NCBI GenBank assembly: GCA_012799535.1
Contig: JAAZLB010000011.1
Coordinates: 1-8,423, forward strand
Direction: 5' to 3'
DNA length: 8,423 bases
From: Bacillota bacterium
GTDB taxonomy: Bacteria > Bacillota > Limnochordia > Darwinibacteriales > Darwinibacteriaceae
Positions 1-7,297 of this stretch are shown here, one piece after another (position 1 is the stretch's first letter; each line of letters opens with the position of its first letter). A program made the position numbers and the translations under genes. Below the pieces are notes generated by a model. The model was not told where the DNA came from, did no database searches, and saw nothing but the letters and a program-made list of their open reading frames with translations.

Positions 1-2492
1 CCTGCATGAAGGCCCCCTTGGGTCAAAGACTTAGAAACCATGCTCAACAAGAACACCTTATCCCCATGTTTTGCACCGAGTAAAATAGCTACTGGATCAA
101 GGCGATCCCGTAAGCGATCACCTAAAATCCGTAATGTCTCAGGATCATCTGCCTCCACTTCTGCGACCACAATATTAGCAGCATTAACCTGTTCTGCCCC
201 AGCCACTAAGGAATCTAGAGAAGCGAGGACAGATTTTTGTTTTAGGGTAGCCAATTCTTTTTCTACCTGACGATTTTCTTCAATCAGGCGATCAATTTGT
301 AGAGGCAAGTCCTCTAGACCACTTTGAAGCTTGGTTTGCAAGCCTTTAAGGACCAGATCCTGAGAACGAACATACTCTAGGGCCTCTAGTCCAACCACTG
401 CTTCAATTCTTCTTACTCCAGCTGCTACACTGCCCTCAGAAATGATCTTAAATAGACCAATCTCTCCTGTAGAGTTTACATGGGTGCCACCACAAAGTTC
501 CAAAGAGACAGGTCCCACTTGTACCATCCGTACCTCAGCTTCGTATTTCTCCCCAAAAAGGGCCATGGCCCCTTGACTTTTGGCAGTTTCCAAATCGGTA
601 ATAGTGGGAATAACGGGGGAATTTTCAAGAATTTTCCCGTTGACCCAGTCTTCAATTTTAATTAATTCCGTGTCACTTACAGCCTGAAAATGGGTGAAGT
701 CAAACCGGAGACGATCTGGTCCCACATAAGAACCAGCTTGGTTCACATGGTCACCTAAAAACTCTTTAAGGGCCTTGTGTAATAGATGGGTTGCCGTATG
801 ATGGCGGGCGGTTTCTTGCCGTCGGTCCACATCGATGGAAGCGGTAACCGTATCACCATTCGTGATAAAACCACTTTCCACTACGCCCAAATGGCTAATC
901 AAACCCTCTACCGGTTTGCGCACATCTTTGATCTTGACTTGACCAGTAGAAGTTGCAACGATACCTAGATCTGCTACCTGACCTCCACCCTCTGCATAAA
1001 AGGGAGTTCGATCTAAAATCAAGACAACCTCTTGACCAGAGTCAGCCTTGTCCACACTGTGCCCATTCACAATGAGACCCAGTAACTGGGCGGTGGATTC
1101 TGTTTCTTCATAACCTACGAATTGAACTGAAACGGCACCAGCTAGATCCTTATAAGCCTCTAGACTGCTATCTAAATAACCTTGTTGATCCCGGGATTGG
1201 CGAGCCCGCTCACGCTGGGCTTCCATAGCTTGACGAAAACCTTCTTCATCTACACTTAGGCCCTCATCGGCGAGAATTTCCCGGGTCAAATCAATAGGAA
1301 AACCGAAAGTATCATAGAGCAAAAATGCATCCTTACCTGCTATCTCTGTTAAGCCCTTATCCTTGGCTTTACTGGTGAGATTTTGCAATAAACGCATCCC
1401 CTGCTCCAAGGTCTCAGTGAAGCGTTCTTCCTCAAGACCAATTACCTTATGGATGTAATCCTCCCGTTCCCTTAATTCAGGATAGGCCTCACCCATTTGT
1501 TCAATAACGAGATCCACCACATTGTTTAAAAAAGGATCCGTTATGCCTAAAAGTCTACCATGACGGATGGCACGACGAATTAGGCGACGTAGAACATAAC
1601 CTCGTCCTTCATTACTAGGCAATACTCCATCGCCTACTAAAAAGGCTACAGCCCGGGCGTGATCACTAATTACCCTTAAGGAAATATCCAACTTCGGGTC
1701 ATCGCCATAGGAAACTTGGGCGATTTGACCGACCCCGTCTAGGACGGGTTTGAGGATATCCACTTCAAAGATGCTATTTTTACCTTGTAATAGGGCGGCC
1801 ACGCGCTCCAACCCCATACCTGTATCAATACTCTTGTGTTCGAGAGGAATATATTGATCCCCCTCTTGATGAAATTGGATAAAAACTAAGTTCCAAAACT
1901 CTAGGTAACGCTCGCAGTCGCAACCTGGCTTACAGTCTGGATCTCCGCAGCCAAATTCAACTCCCCGGTCAATATGAATCTCTGAGCAAGGACCACAGGG
2001 ACCTGAACCGGTCTCCCAGAAGTTGTCTTCTTTACCAAGGCGAACAATCCGCTCAGCAGGAACCCCAACCACATTGTGCCAAATTTCAAAAGCCTCATCA
2101 TCATCTAAATAAATGGTTACCCAAAGTCGGTCAGGGGGCAGCTTTAGATGATCCACCACAAACTCCCAGGACCAGGGAATAATCTCCGCCTTAAAATAAT
2201 CGCCGAAGGAAAAATTGCCGAGCATCTCAAAGAAGGTGCCATGGCGATCTGTGATACCAACATTTTCGATATCACCGGTCCGAATGCATTTCTGACTCGT
2301 GGCAACCCGAGGATGAATTGGTTTTTCTAAACCTAAAAAATAACGTTTAAAGGGTACCATCCCCGCCACAGTCAATAATAAGGTGGGATCCCCATGGGGA
2401 ATTAAGGATGCACTTGGTAAAATCCGGTGATCCTTACTTTGAAAGAATTCTAGAAACATAGTACGAATTTGATCAACTGAGTAGCTTTTCAT
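1..2492 (-). CDS. alaS: Alanine--tRNA ligase (AlaRS), 3' end outside window
   Basis: Cytoplasmic class II synthetase that charges tRNA-Ala and hydrolyses mischarged Ser/Gly-tRNA-Ala. The frame is open from ATG 2492 to the window edge, giving 830 residues of a family usually near 875, so only the end of the C-Ala domain is missing. Visible features: the N-terminal class II core with RVATSQKCIRTGDIENVG (about 62-79) and FFEMLGNFSFGDYF (about 87-100); a cysteine cluster C182, C187, C191, C193 just before RYLEFWNLVF, possibly metal-binding; the editing-site zinc ligands H565xxxH569 (HTATH) and C667xxxH671 (CGGTH), almost identically numbered to E. coli; then a helical linker and a glycine-rich DHHA1-like tail. 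It has its own promoter and a leader of about 40 nt, with no room for a T-box. The start is supported by the MKSYSVDQIR opening, although the SD lies unusually far upstream. Identity is very secure. Confidence 0.98.
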   Translation of the reverse strand, partial: MKSYSVDQIRTMFLEFFQSKDHRILPSASLIPHGDPTLLLTVAGMVPFKRYFLGLEKPIHPRVATSQKCIRTGDIENVGITDRHGTFFEMLGNFSFGDYFKAEIIPWSWEFVVDHLKLPPDRLWVTIYLDDDEAFEIWHNVVGVPAERIVRLGKEDNFWETGSGPCGPCSEIHIDRGVEFGCGDPDCKPGCDCERYLEFWNLVFIQFHQEGDQYIPLEHKSIDTGMGLERVAALLQGKNSIFEVDILKPVLDGVGQIAQVSYGDDPKLDISLRVISDHARAVAFLVGDGVLPSNEGRGYVLRRLIRRAIRHGRLLGITDPFLNNVVDLVIEQMGEAYPELREREDYIHKVIGLEEERFTETLEQGMRLLQNLTSKAKDKGLTEIAGKDAFLLYDTFGFPIDLTREILADEGLSVDEEGFRQAMEAQRERARQSRDQQGYLDSSLEAYKDLAGAVSVQFVGYEETESTAQLLGLIVNGHSVDKADSGQEVVLILDRTPFYAEGGGQVADLGIVATSTGQVKIKDVRKPVEGLISHLGVVESGFITNGDTVTASIDVDRRQETARHHTATHLLHKALKEFLGDHVNQAGSYVGPDRLRFDFTHFQAVSDTELIKIEDWVNGKILENSPVIPTITDLETAKSQGAMALFGEKYEAEVRMVQVGPVSLELCGGTHVNSTGEIGLFKIISEGSVAAGVRRIEAVVGLEALEYVRSQDLVLKGLQTKLQSGLEDLPLQIDRLIEENRQVEKELATLKQKSVLASLDSLVAGAEQVNAANIVVAEVEADDPETLRILGDRLRDRLDPVAILLGAKHGDKVFLLSMVSKSLTQGGLHA

Positions 2493-2518
2493 AACATGCC
2501 GCGAGTGCGGTTCCCCCC
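2493..2518 (-). promoter_or_regulatory. alaS ribosome binding site with hairpin in the spacer
   Basis: The only SD-like element upstream of the alaS ATG is a run of six G at 2518-2513, 20 nt from the start codon and too far for normal use. Between them is a perfect 4-bp GC hairpin: CCGC (2510-2507), loop ACTC, GCGG (2502-2499). If folded, it leaves AA plus CATGTT, about 8 nt of effective spacing. The iscU gene in this window also uses a GGGGGG SD, at normal spacing, which supports G-run recognition in this genome. The folding is inference. Confidence 0.5.
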
Positions 2519-2538
2519 ATTTCTGCCTAACTATCTCA

Positions 2539-2567
2539 ATATTATCCAACTGGCTAGAGGTTGTCAA
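2539..2567 (-). promoter_or_regulatory. Sigma-A-type promoter of alaS
   Basis: A perfect -35 TTGACA (2567-2562) is followed by a 17-bp spacer and TAATAT (2544-2539, 4 of 6 matches). An alternative -10, GATAAT, overlaps it at shorter spacing. Transcription would start near 2532 and leave a leader of about 40 nt. The promoter lies just after the stop codon of the AI-2E gene, so alaS can be transcribed separately. Confidence 0.7.
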
Positions 2568-2584
2568 CACAGCCTACCTCAGAT

Positions 2585-3622
2585 CTAAGGGGTGGACTTT
2601 GGTCTACGTAGCAAAAAATGGTCCAGAATAACCCGTAAAGTGGCAGCTACCGGAACCGCTAAAAGCATACCCACTAAACCCATGAGGTCGCCTCCTACAA
2701 AGAGGGCAAAGATTACGACTAAGGGATGCAATCCCACCCGTTCCCCAATAATCTTAGGAGAAATGATTCCGTTTTCAATCTGATTAGCTGCAACAAATAG
2801 AATAAACACCCAAACAACTGTTAGGGGTGATTTTAGTAAGGCGAAGGTAGCAGCTGGAATAAAACCCAAAACTGGACCAAAATAGGGGATGATATCGAAA
2901 AGGCCAGCAATAAAGCCAATAAATAACGCATTAGGAATTCTCAGCAGCAAGAGACCAAGGTAAATAAAGACACCCACAAACACACTAACCAAGAGCTGAC
3001 CTCGGAAAAACCCATTTAAAGCTTGATTGACTTCGCCCATGATTTCTTGAACTTCTCCACGGTAGTGAGCAGGGACATATTGAAGGCTGCGAGCTCGCAT
3101 GGCCTGATGATCCCGTAGTAGATAAAAGGCCAAAACCGGTGAGATCAACAAAGAGACTAAATTAGTAAATGCCCCCATTACAAGCTCGGTGATTTTACTA
3201 GCCAATCCTTCGATAGCTAATTCTAACCGTTCCATGATCACATTCAGTCCGTCCTGAACCATATCAGGAAGTTTGATCTTCCGAAAGATGCTTAAAGTAT
3301 CTTTCCCCACCTTTTCCCAGTGTTTAAAATGTCCTGGTAATTGACGGAGCACATCATCTAACTCGCTAGTCAGCTTAGGGAGCACAGTCCACAGGGTGAG
3401 ACCTAAGAGGGTCCCAAGGGCAGTGTAAACTAGGAGAATGGCCCTAACCCGGGACATTCCCCTAGTCTCAAAAAGAACCACTAAAGGATAAAAAATATAG
3501 GCGATCACTACCGCGAATAAGAAAGGGGTCAGTATAGTTCTGACCCTATAAAAAAAGGCAAGCAAAGCTAGAACCACTAACCCCCACCACAGTTGTTTAG
3601 CCACGTTCCTTAATCCATCCAA
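2585..3622 (-). CDS. AI-2E family transporter (YrrI/PerM-like membrane protein)
   Basis: A 345-residue polytopic membrane protein of the AI-2E (formerly UPF0118) family, whose members are proposed exporters or ion antiporters; the substrate here is unknown. Membrane segments are visible at about 11-25, 29-51 and 61-81. A soluble, amphipathic stretch follows, then further hydrophobic segments. The family signatures are DIIPYFGPVLGFIPA and the C-terminal block beginning NQIENGIISPKIIGERVG, then LHPLVVIFALFVGG. Length is typical. The start is uncertain: the upstream choice is TTG 3622, which overlaps the preceding small gene by 13 nt but has only a weak, distant GGGG. GTG 3604 lies just after that gene's stop, with AAGGA too close. 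Translational coupling to the small gene is likely. Its position before alaS matches yrrI-alaS in Bacillus, as I recall. Family assignment is firm; function is not. Confidence 0.93.
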   Translation of the reverse strand: MDGLRNVAKQLWWGLVVLALLAFFYRVRTILTPFLFAVVIAYIFYPLVVLFETRGMSRVRAILLVYTALGTLLGLTLWTVLPKLTSELDDVLRQLPGHFKHWEKVGKDTLSIFRKIKLPDMVQDGLNVIMERLELAIEGLASKITELVMGAFTNLVSLLISPVLAFYLLRDHQAMRARSLQYVPAHYRGEVQEIMGEVNQALNGFFRGQLLVSVFVGVFIYLGLLLLRIPNALFIGFIAGLFDIIPYFGPVLGFIPAATFALLKSPLTVVWVFILFVAANQIENGIISPKIIGERVGLHPLVVIFALFVGGDLMGLVGMLLAVPVAATLRVILDHFLLRRPKSTP

Positions 3623-3786
3623 CTGACTATACGTTGCCCCATTGTACCCCTAGCTCTTTTCATTAGGGTCCGTCCGGTGGAACGAACCTGTCTGGTAACA
3701 AGACCCCTTTTCATAGTGTTTCCAACTAGAACCCCTACTGCTAAGCCCATTATACCTGCCATCATAACTCCCCGTCCGTTAGCCAC
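3610..3786 (-). CDS. Small single-span membrane protein with basic tail
   Basis: A predicted 58-residue protein that I do not recognise with certainty. From GTG 3786 it has a short N-terminus, one glycine-rich hydrophobic segment (GVMMAGIMGLAVGVLVG, about residues 6-22), then a tail rich in Arg and Lys (TRQVRSTGRTLMKRARG). This layout suggests a membrane-anchored peptide with a cytoplasmic basic tail, similar in size and architecture to the tiny YrzQ (DUF3918) or YtxH-like proteins, but I cannot confirm homology. The start is chosen because GAGGTGAT (3798-3791) sits at good distance from GTG 3786. GTG 3795 would overlap that SD, and ATG 3768 is a shorter option. Its stop lies inside the 5' end of the AI-2E gene, which suggests a coupled two-gene unit. 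No clear promoter is visible between it and the iscU terminator, so readthrough may contribute. Confidence 0.65.
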   Translation of the reverse strand: MANGRGVMMAGIMGLAVGVLVGNTMKRGLVTRQVRSTGRTLMKRARGTMGQRIVSWMD

Positions 3787-3837
3787 TCTTATCACCTCGT
3801 TTAGCTGTCTTCAAGTCTAGTTTCTCCAACTTAAACG

Positions 3838-3864
3838 AAAAAAATCACCGAGGGTTACTCGGTG
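3838..3864 (-). terminator. Rho-independent terminator of the iscRSU operon
   Basis: The 7-bp stem CACCGAG (3864-3858) pairs perfectly with CTCGGTG (3852-3846) across the 5-nt loop TAACC, followed by A and seven T (3844-3838). It begins seven bases past the iscU stop codon and separates the iron-sulfur operon from the small membrane protein and AI-2E genes. Confidence 0.9.
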
Positions 3865-3871
3865 AAAGTAG

Positions 3872-4249
3872 TTAGGCGGTAATGGGATGTTTCTTACGAT
3901 AGTCTTCAATGGCTGCCCGCAAGGCATCTGCCGCGAGATTAGAACAGTGCATTTTCAAAGGTGGTAAACCTTCCAATTCTTCCGCCACAGACTTATTGGT
4001 AATTTCCTCAGCTTCATCAAGGGTTTTGCCAATGGCCATTTCCGTGATTACACTGGAAGTAGCAATAGCCGCCCCACAACCGAAGGTCTTAAACTTCACA
4101 TCTTGAATAATACCATCTTCTACTTTAATCCAGATTTTCATGATATCGCCACAGCGAGCGTTACCCACTTCGCCAACACCATCAGCGTTAGCTATTTCAC
4201 CTACATTTCGTGGATTAGTGAAGTGATCCATAACCTTATCAGAATACAT
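3872..4249 (-). CDS. iscU: Iron-sulfur cluster scaffold protein IscU
   Basis: A 125-residue scaffold on which Fe-S clusters are built from iron and IscS-derived sulfur, then passed to apoproteins. The three ligand cysteines are present: C33 in NARCGD (with the neighbouring D35), C58 in TFGCGAA, and C102 in LPPLKMHCSNLAADAL. The His-Cys pair H101-C102 and the absence of the insert typical of SufU mark it as IscU-type (also called NifU N-terminal type). It is full length, with the usual MYSDKVMDHFTNPRNVG opening. The ATG follows GGGGGG plus 7 nt, and the gene begins 12 nt after the iscS stop. It is last in the iscR-iscS-iscU operon and is followed by a terminator. No hscA, hscB or ferredoxin gene follows, so the operon is minimal. 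Confidence 0.96.
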   Translation of the reverse strand: MYSDKVMDHFTNPRNVGEIANADGVGEVGNARCGDIMKIWIKVEDGIIQDVKFKTFGCGAAIATSSVITEMAIGKTLDEAEEITNKSVAEELEGLPPLKMHCSNLAADALRAAIEDYRKKHPITA

Positions 4250-4261
4250 CTTTCTACCCCC

Positions 4262-5419
4262 CTAGGCGTTATACAAGGGCGACATGGCCCGTAAACGTTC
4301 AACAATGATTGGTATCTCTTCCAAGACATAGGTAACTTGGTCTTGAGTATTTTCACGCCCTAATGTCAACCGCAGTGAACCGTGGGCGATTTCGTGTGAT
4401 AAACCCATAGCTAACAACACATGGGAAGGATCTAGGGAGCCAGAAGTGCAAGCAGAACCACTAGAACCAGCGATACCCTTTAGATCAAGATTGAGCAAAA
4501 GGGATTCACCTTCAATAAATTGGAAACACACATTTACATTATTAGGTAAACGTCTCTCCAGACTCCCATTAACCTTAGTATGCGGTATGGCCTGTAAACC
4601 TTGGAGTAATTGGTCCCGTAGTTGGATCAAGTGCCTAGTCACTTCTCCCCGCTCAGCTTGTGCTAACTCGAAGGCTTTAGCTAAGCCCACAATCCCTGCA
4701 ACGTTTTCTGTACCCGCCCGCCGTCTTTTTTCTTGGGCTCCCCCATGAATTAGAGGATCAAGGCGAACACCCTTGCGGACATATAAAGCACCCACACCTT
4801 TGGGCCCATAAAATTTATGCGCAGATAAGGACAGTAAATCTACATTTAGTTCTGCAACATCTAGATCCAGAATACCTGCAGTCTGTACTGCATCCGTGTG
4901 AAAAAAGGCTCCATGTGCCCGAACGATGGCCCCAATGTCTTCAATTGGTTGAATTGTGCCTACTTCATTATTAGCATGCATAATGGAAACTAAAATCGTA
5001 TCCCCTCTTAACGCCTCTTGCACCGACTGAGGGTCTACGAAACCTTCTTCATCAACTGGTAGTATAGTGACCTCAAAGCCTTGTTGTTTCAGCCATAATA
5101 CTGCATCTAATACTGCATGATGTTCAATGGCACTAGTAATAATATGCTTACCCTTAGTTTGATAAGCCCAAGCCACACCCTTAATGGCTAGGTTCGCGGC
5201 CTCGGATCCCCCAGAAGTGAAAATGATTTCTTCGCTCTTGGCACCAAGTAAATCAGCCACTGTGTCTCTAGCTTGATCTAGGGCTTGATGAGCCCGGCGC
5301 CCAGCACCGTAAACACTTGAAGGGTTACCAAATTCTTGATTAAAATAGGGTAACATGGCTTCCAAAACTTCTGGACGTAAGGGAGTTGTTGCCGCATGAT
5401 CTAGATAAATTTCACTCAT
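4262..5419 (-). CDS. iscS: Cysteine desulfurase IscS/NifS (group I)
   Basis: A PLP enzyme of 385 residues that converts L-cysteine to alanine and holds the sulfur as a persulfide for IscU and for tRNA thiolation partners. Diagnostic features: IYLDHAATTPLRPEVL at the N-terminus; EFGNPSS (29-35); TSGGSEAAN (68-76); the E99-H100-H101 motif; HANNEVG (148-154); the PLP lysine K202 in SAHKFYGPKG; RRRAGTENVAGIVG; and the active cysteine C324 in SSGSACTSG on the long mobile loop of group I enzymes. Length is normal. The ATG overlaps the iscR stop by 4 nt (ATGA), so translation is coupled; AAAGGTGG lies about 10 nt upstream. In Bacillus the equivalent gene is yrvO and precedes mnmA, as I recall; here it precedes iscU. 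Confidence 0.97.
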   Translation of the reverse strand: MSEIYLDHAATTPLRPEVLEAMLPYFNQEFGNPSSVYGAGRRAHQALDQARDTVADLLGAKSEEIIFTSGGSEAANLAIKGVAWAYQTKGKHIITSAIEHHAVLDAVLWLKQQGFEVTILPVDEEGFVDPQSVQEALRGDTILVSIMHANNEVGTIQPIEDIGAIVRAHGAFFHTDAVQTAGILDLDVAELNVDLLSLSAHKFYGPKGVGALYVRKGVRLDPLIHGGAQEKRRRAGTENVAGIVGLAKAFELAQAERGEVTRHLIQLRDQLLQGLQAIPHTKVNGSLERRLPNNVNVCFQFIEGESLLLNLDLKGIAGSSGSACTSGSLDPSHVLLAMGLSHEIAHGSLRLTLGRENTQDQVTYVLEEIPIIVERLRAMSPLYNA

Positions 5420-5859
5420 ATGTCTTCTGCCACCTTTAGTCGCAAGGCATCCTGCCTTAGATCTTCCAATGTAGTATTATCTAATACCTGTTCCATGCTA
5501 TCTTGCAGGGATTTCCACAGACCCCTTAAAACACATTGCTCCGGATGTCCACAATAGGGTCCGGTGCCGGTACTAACATCCAAACAATCTAAAGGAGTGA
5601 TAGGTCCCTCTAAGACCCGAATAATATCGCCGATCCGGATCTCTGCTGGGGGATAAGCTAACTCATAGCCGCCTTGGGCTCCTCTTTTACTCGTAACCAG
5701 TCCTGCTTTCCGCAGGGAGGCCATTAATTGTTCTAAATAGTGCTCCGAAACTATTTGCCTTTCCGCGATGGTTTTCAAGGAAATGGGACCTTGCCCATGG
5801 TGAAGTGCTAAATCGAACATAGCCCGCACCCCATATTCACCACGTGTGGATATTCTCAT
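5416..5859 (-). CDS. iscR: Rrf2 family regulator, IscR-like with three cysteines
   Basis: A 147-residue Rrf2 winged-helix regulator. It begins MRISTRGEYGVRAM, has a helix-turn-helix at about 25-50 (IAERQIVSEHYLEQLM), and a wing with KRGAQGGYELA (58-68). Three cysteines, C92, C103 and C109, form C-X10-C-X5-C between the DNA-binding and C-terminal helices, where E. coli IscR has C92, C98 and C104. A 2Fe-2S cluster is therefore plausible, and with iscS and iscU downstream it probably autoregulates the operon. The Bacillus relative at this locus, CymR, is a cysteine-metabolism regulator without such a cluster, so a CymR-like role is the alternative. The start is ATG 5859, preceded by GGAGGAGG at ideal distance. 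The longer frame from 5922 would run across the leader and promoter and is rejected. Confidence 0.88.
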   Translation of the reverse strand: MRISTRGEYGVRAMFDLALHHGQGPISLKTIAERQIVSEHYLEQLMASLRKAGLVTSKRGAQGGYELAYPPAEIRIGDIIRVLEGPITPLDCLDVSTGTGPYCGHPEQCVLRGLWKSLQDSMEQVLDNTTLEDLRQDALRLKVAEDI

Positions 5860-5875
5860 TCCCGACCTCCTCCAT

Positions 5876-5904
5876 TCAATTCCGAGTAAGTTCGTAGGAA
5901 TTGA
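5876..5904 (-). promoter_or_regulatory. Inverted repeat in iscR leader (possible operator or hairpin)
   Basis: Perfect 8-nt arms TCAATTCC (5904-5897) and GGAATTGA (5883-5876) are separated by 13 nt, directly downstream of the likely transcription start near 5906 and just upstream of the SD. As DNA it could be an Rrf2 autoregulatory operator, with arm centres 21 bp apart (about two helical turns). As RNA it could form a leader hairpin. The repeat is seen directly; the role is inferred. Confidence 0.5.
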
Positions 5905-5912
5905 CCAAACTA

Positions 5913-5942
5913 ATAATAGCACAAAGACTTTTAGGCTGTCAA
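5913..5942 (-). promoter_or_regulatory. Sigma-A promoter of the iscRSU operon
   Basis: A perfect -35 TTGACA (5942-5937), an 18-bp spacer, and TATTAT (5918-5913, 5 of 6 matches) place the start near 5906, with a leader of about 47 nt to the iscR ATG. It sits immediately after the rarA terminator, so the operon is independently transcribed. One of the clearest promoters in the window. Confidence 0.85.
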
Positions 5943-5945
5943 CGG

Positions 5946-5977
5946 AAAAAAGAAAAAAGCCACCCCACAGGGTAGCT
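5946..5977 (-). terminator. Rho-independent terminator overlapping the rarA stop
   Basis: AGCTACCC (5977-5970) pairs with GGGTGGCT (5965-5958), eight pairs including one wobble, across the loop TGTG, followed by T-runs of six each split by one C. The 5' arm includes the last two bases of the rarA TAG stop codon, so the stem starts at the end of the gene. It ends the tcdA-rarA unit. Confidence 0.9.
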
Positions 5978-7295
5978 ACCTTTTTTTGAGGTTCTCGAAA
6001 TACTCCAGTCGTTCTTTGATGATTTTTTCTCGCCCCTGATCACTTGGTTGATAGAATTTCCGATCTTGCACGTTTTCAGGAAGATAATCCTGGACTACAT
6101 AATGATGGGGATAATCATGAGGGTAGTGATAACCTAGACCATGGCCTAATTTAGCTGCACCAGGATAATGGCTATCTCGTAAGTGTTGGGGCACTGGTTC
6201 TGCCCGAGTGGTTTCTACAACCTGCAGGGCGTGATCTACCGCGGTAATCACTGAATTGCTTTTTGGGGCAGTAGCAATATATATGATCGCTTGGGCAATG
6301 GGAATTCTAGCTTCAGGCATACCTAGCCATTCTAACGAAAAAGCGGCAGCTTGGGCCATAAGCAAAGCGTTAGGATCCGCCATACCCACATCTTCTGCTG
6401 CATGGACTAAAAGACGCCGTACAATAAAACGGGGATCCTCATTAGCGTAGACCATGCGAGCATACCAATACAAGGCCGCATCAGGATCACTCCCCCTTAG
6501 GGATTTGATAAAGGCAGAAATGACATCATAGTGTTGATCTCCACTTTTATCGTAGCGTACCCTTTGGGCCTGAGCTGCCTCTTCCGCAACCGCTAGATCT
6601 ACTTCCCGCACCCCTTCATTATTGGGAACAGTGGTTAAAACCGCAAATTCCAAAGTGTTTAAAAGCACCCGGGCATCACCATTAGCTACCTGCACAAAGT
6701 GTTGCAAGGCCTCTGGGGTTACCTCACAAGCAATCTCCCCTAACCCCCTTGGGGAAATTAGGGCTAAATTGGCAACGCTGTGAAGGTCTTGATCTGTTAG
6801 GGGTTTTAATTCATAGATTTGAGATCTACTGAGCAAAGCTGCATTAACTTCAAAATAGGGGTTTTCAGTAGTGGCCCCGATCAAAATCAAATCCCCAAGC
6901 TCTACTGCTGGTAAAAGCACATCCTGTTGACCCTTATTTAACCTTTGAATCTCGTCTACAAATAAAATAGTCCGTTGACCATAATAGGCCCTACGCTCCC
7001 GGGCTTGAGTCATGAGTTTTTTCAATTCAGCCACACCGGTGGTTGTAGCACTCACATCCACAAAAACACCCTTGGTGGTTTGGGAAATGACGTAGGCTAA
7101 GGTAGTTTTTCCTACACCTGGTGGACCGTAAAGAATAATGGAGCGTAATAAATCTTCTGTGATCGCTCTCCGCAAAAGCTTACCTTCCCCGAGAATATGT
7201 TCTTGACCCACATATTGCTCAAGGGATTCTGGTCGCATCCGCACCGCTAAGGGGGCGTGCTTGTCCTTTAGCTCACTGTGGTCAAATAAATCCAT
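5976..7295 (-). CDS. rarA: Replication-associated recombination protein A (RarA/MgsA, YrvN)
   Basis: A 439-residue AAA+ ATPase related to clamp-loader subunits and to yeast Mgs1/human WRNIP1; it acts at stalled forks and single-strand DNA ends. Visible features: an N-terminal LAVRMRPESLEQYVGQEHIL block; Walker A GPPGVGKTT (57-65); Walker B TILFVDEIQRLNKGQQD (D114, E115); sensor-1 GATTENP (140-146); an arginine-finger-like SRS (R157); and a C-terminal MgsA-type oligomerisation region ending PENVQDRKFYQPSDQGREK. Length matches the family. The start is ATG 7295, because GAGGAGG lies 7 nt upstream; the in-frame TTG 7301 is only 2 nt from that SD. The SD is made of the last codons of tcdA, and the ATG is two bases past its stop, so the pair is tightly coupled. 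The tcdA-rarA pairing matches yrvM-yrvN of Bacillus. Confidence 0.96.
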   Translation of the reverse strand: MDLFDHSELKDKHAPLAVRMRPESLEQYVGQEHILGEGKLLRRAITEDLLRSIILYGPPGVGKTTLAYVISQTTKGVFVDVSATTTGVAELKKLMTQARERRAYYGQRTILFVDEIQRLNKGQQDVLLPAVELGDLILIGATTENPYFEVNAALLSRSQIYELKPLTDQDLHSVANLALISPRGLGEIACEVTPEALQHFVQVANGDARVLLNTLEFAVLTTVPNNEGVREVDLAVAEEAAQAQRVRYDKSGDQHYDVISAFIKSLRGSDPDAALYWYARMVYANEDPRFIVRRLLVHAAEDVGMADPNALLMAQAAAFSLEWLGMPEARIPIAQAIIYIATAPKSNSVITAVDHALQVVETTRAEPVPQHLRDSHYPGAAKLGHGLGYHYPHDYPHHYVVQDYLPENVQDRKFYQPSDQGREKIIKERLEYFENLKKR

Positions 7296-7297
7296 AT

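Noticed and set aside
40..968. Short plus-strand frames under alaS
   Set aside because: They are antisense to a continuous, motif-verified AlaRS reading frame and lack supporting signals.
1901..2104. 67-codon minus-strand frame within alaS
   Set aside because: It is in a different frame from the verified AlaRS sequence, which runs unbroken through this stretch with its cysteine cluster.
2493..2584. T-box leader for alaS
   Set aside because: The predicted leader is only about 40 nt, and no T-box sequence (AGGGTGGNACCGCG-like) or terminator/antiterminator pair is present.
3799..3837. Promoter for the small membrane protein gene (TAGACT as a -10)
   Set aside because: Only 4 of 6 matches and no acceptable -35 at the right distance; not reported as a feature.
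4446..4748. 100-codon plus-strand open frame
   Set aside because: It lies wholly antisense within iscS, has no SD and no recognisable domain; it is a shadow of the real gene.
5860..5922. In-frame N-terminal extension of iscR to 5922
   Set aside because: It overlaps the promoter -10 region and leader. ATG 5859 has GGAGGAGG and the standard Rrf2 start MRISTRGEYG.
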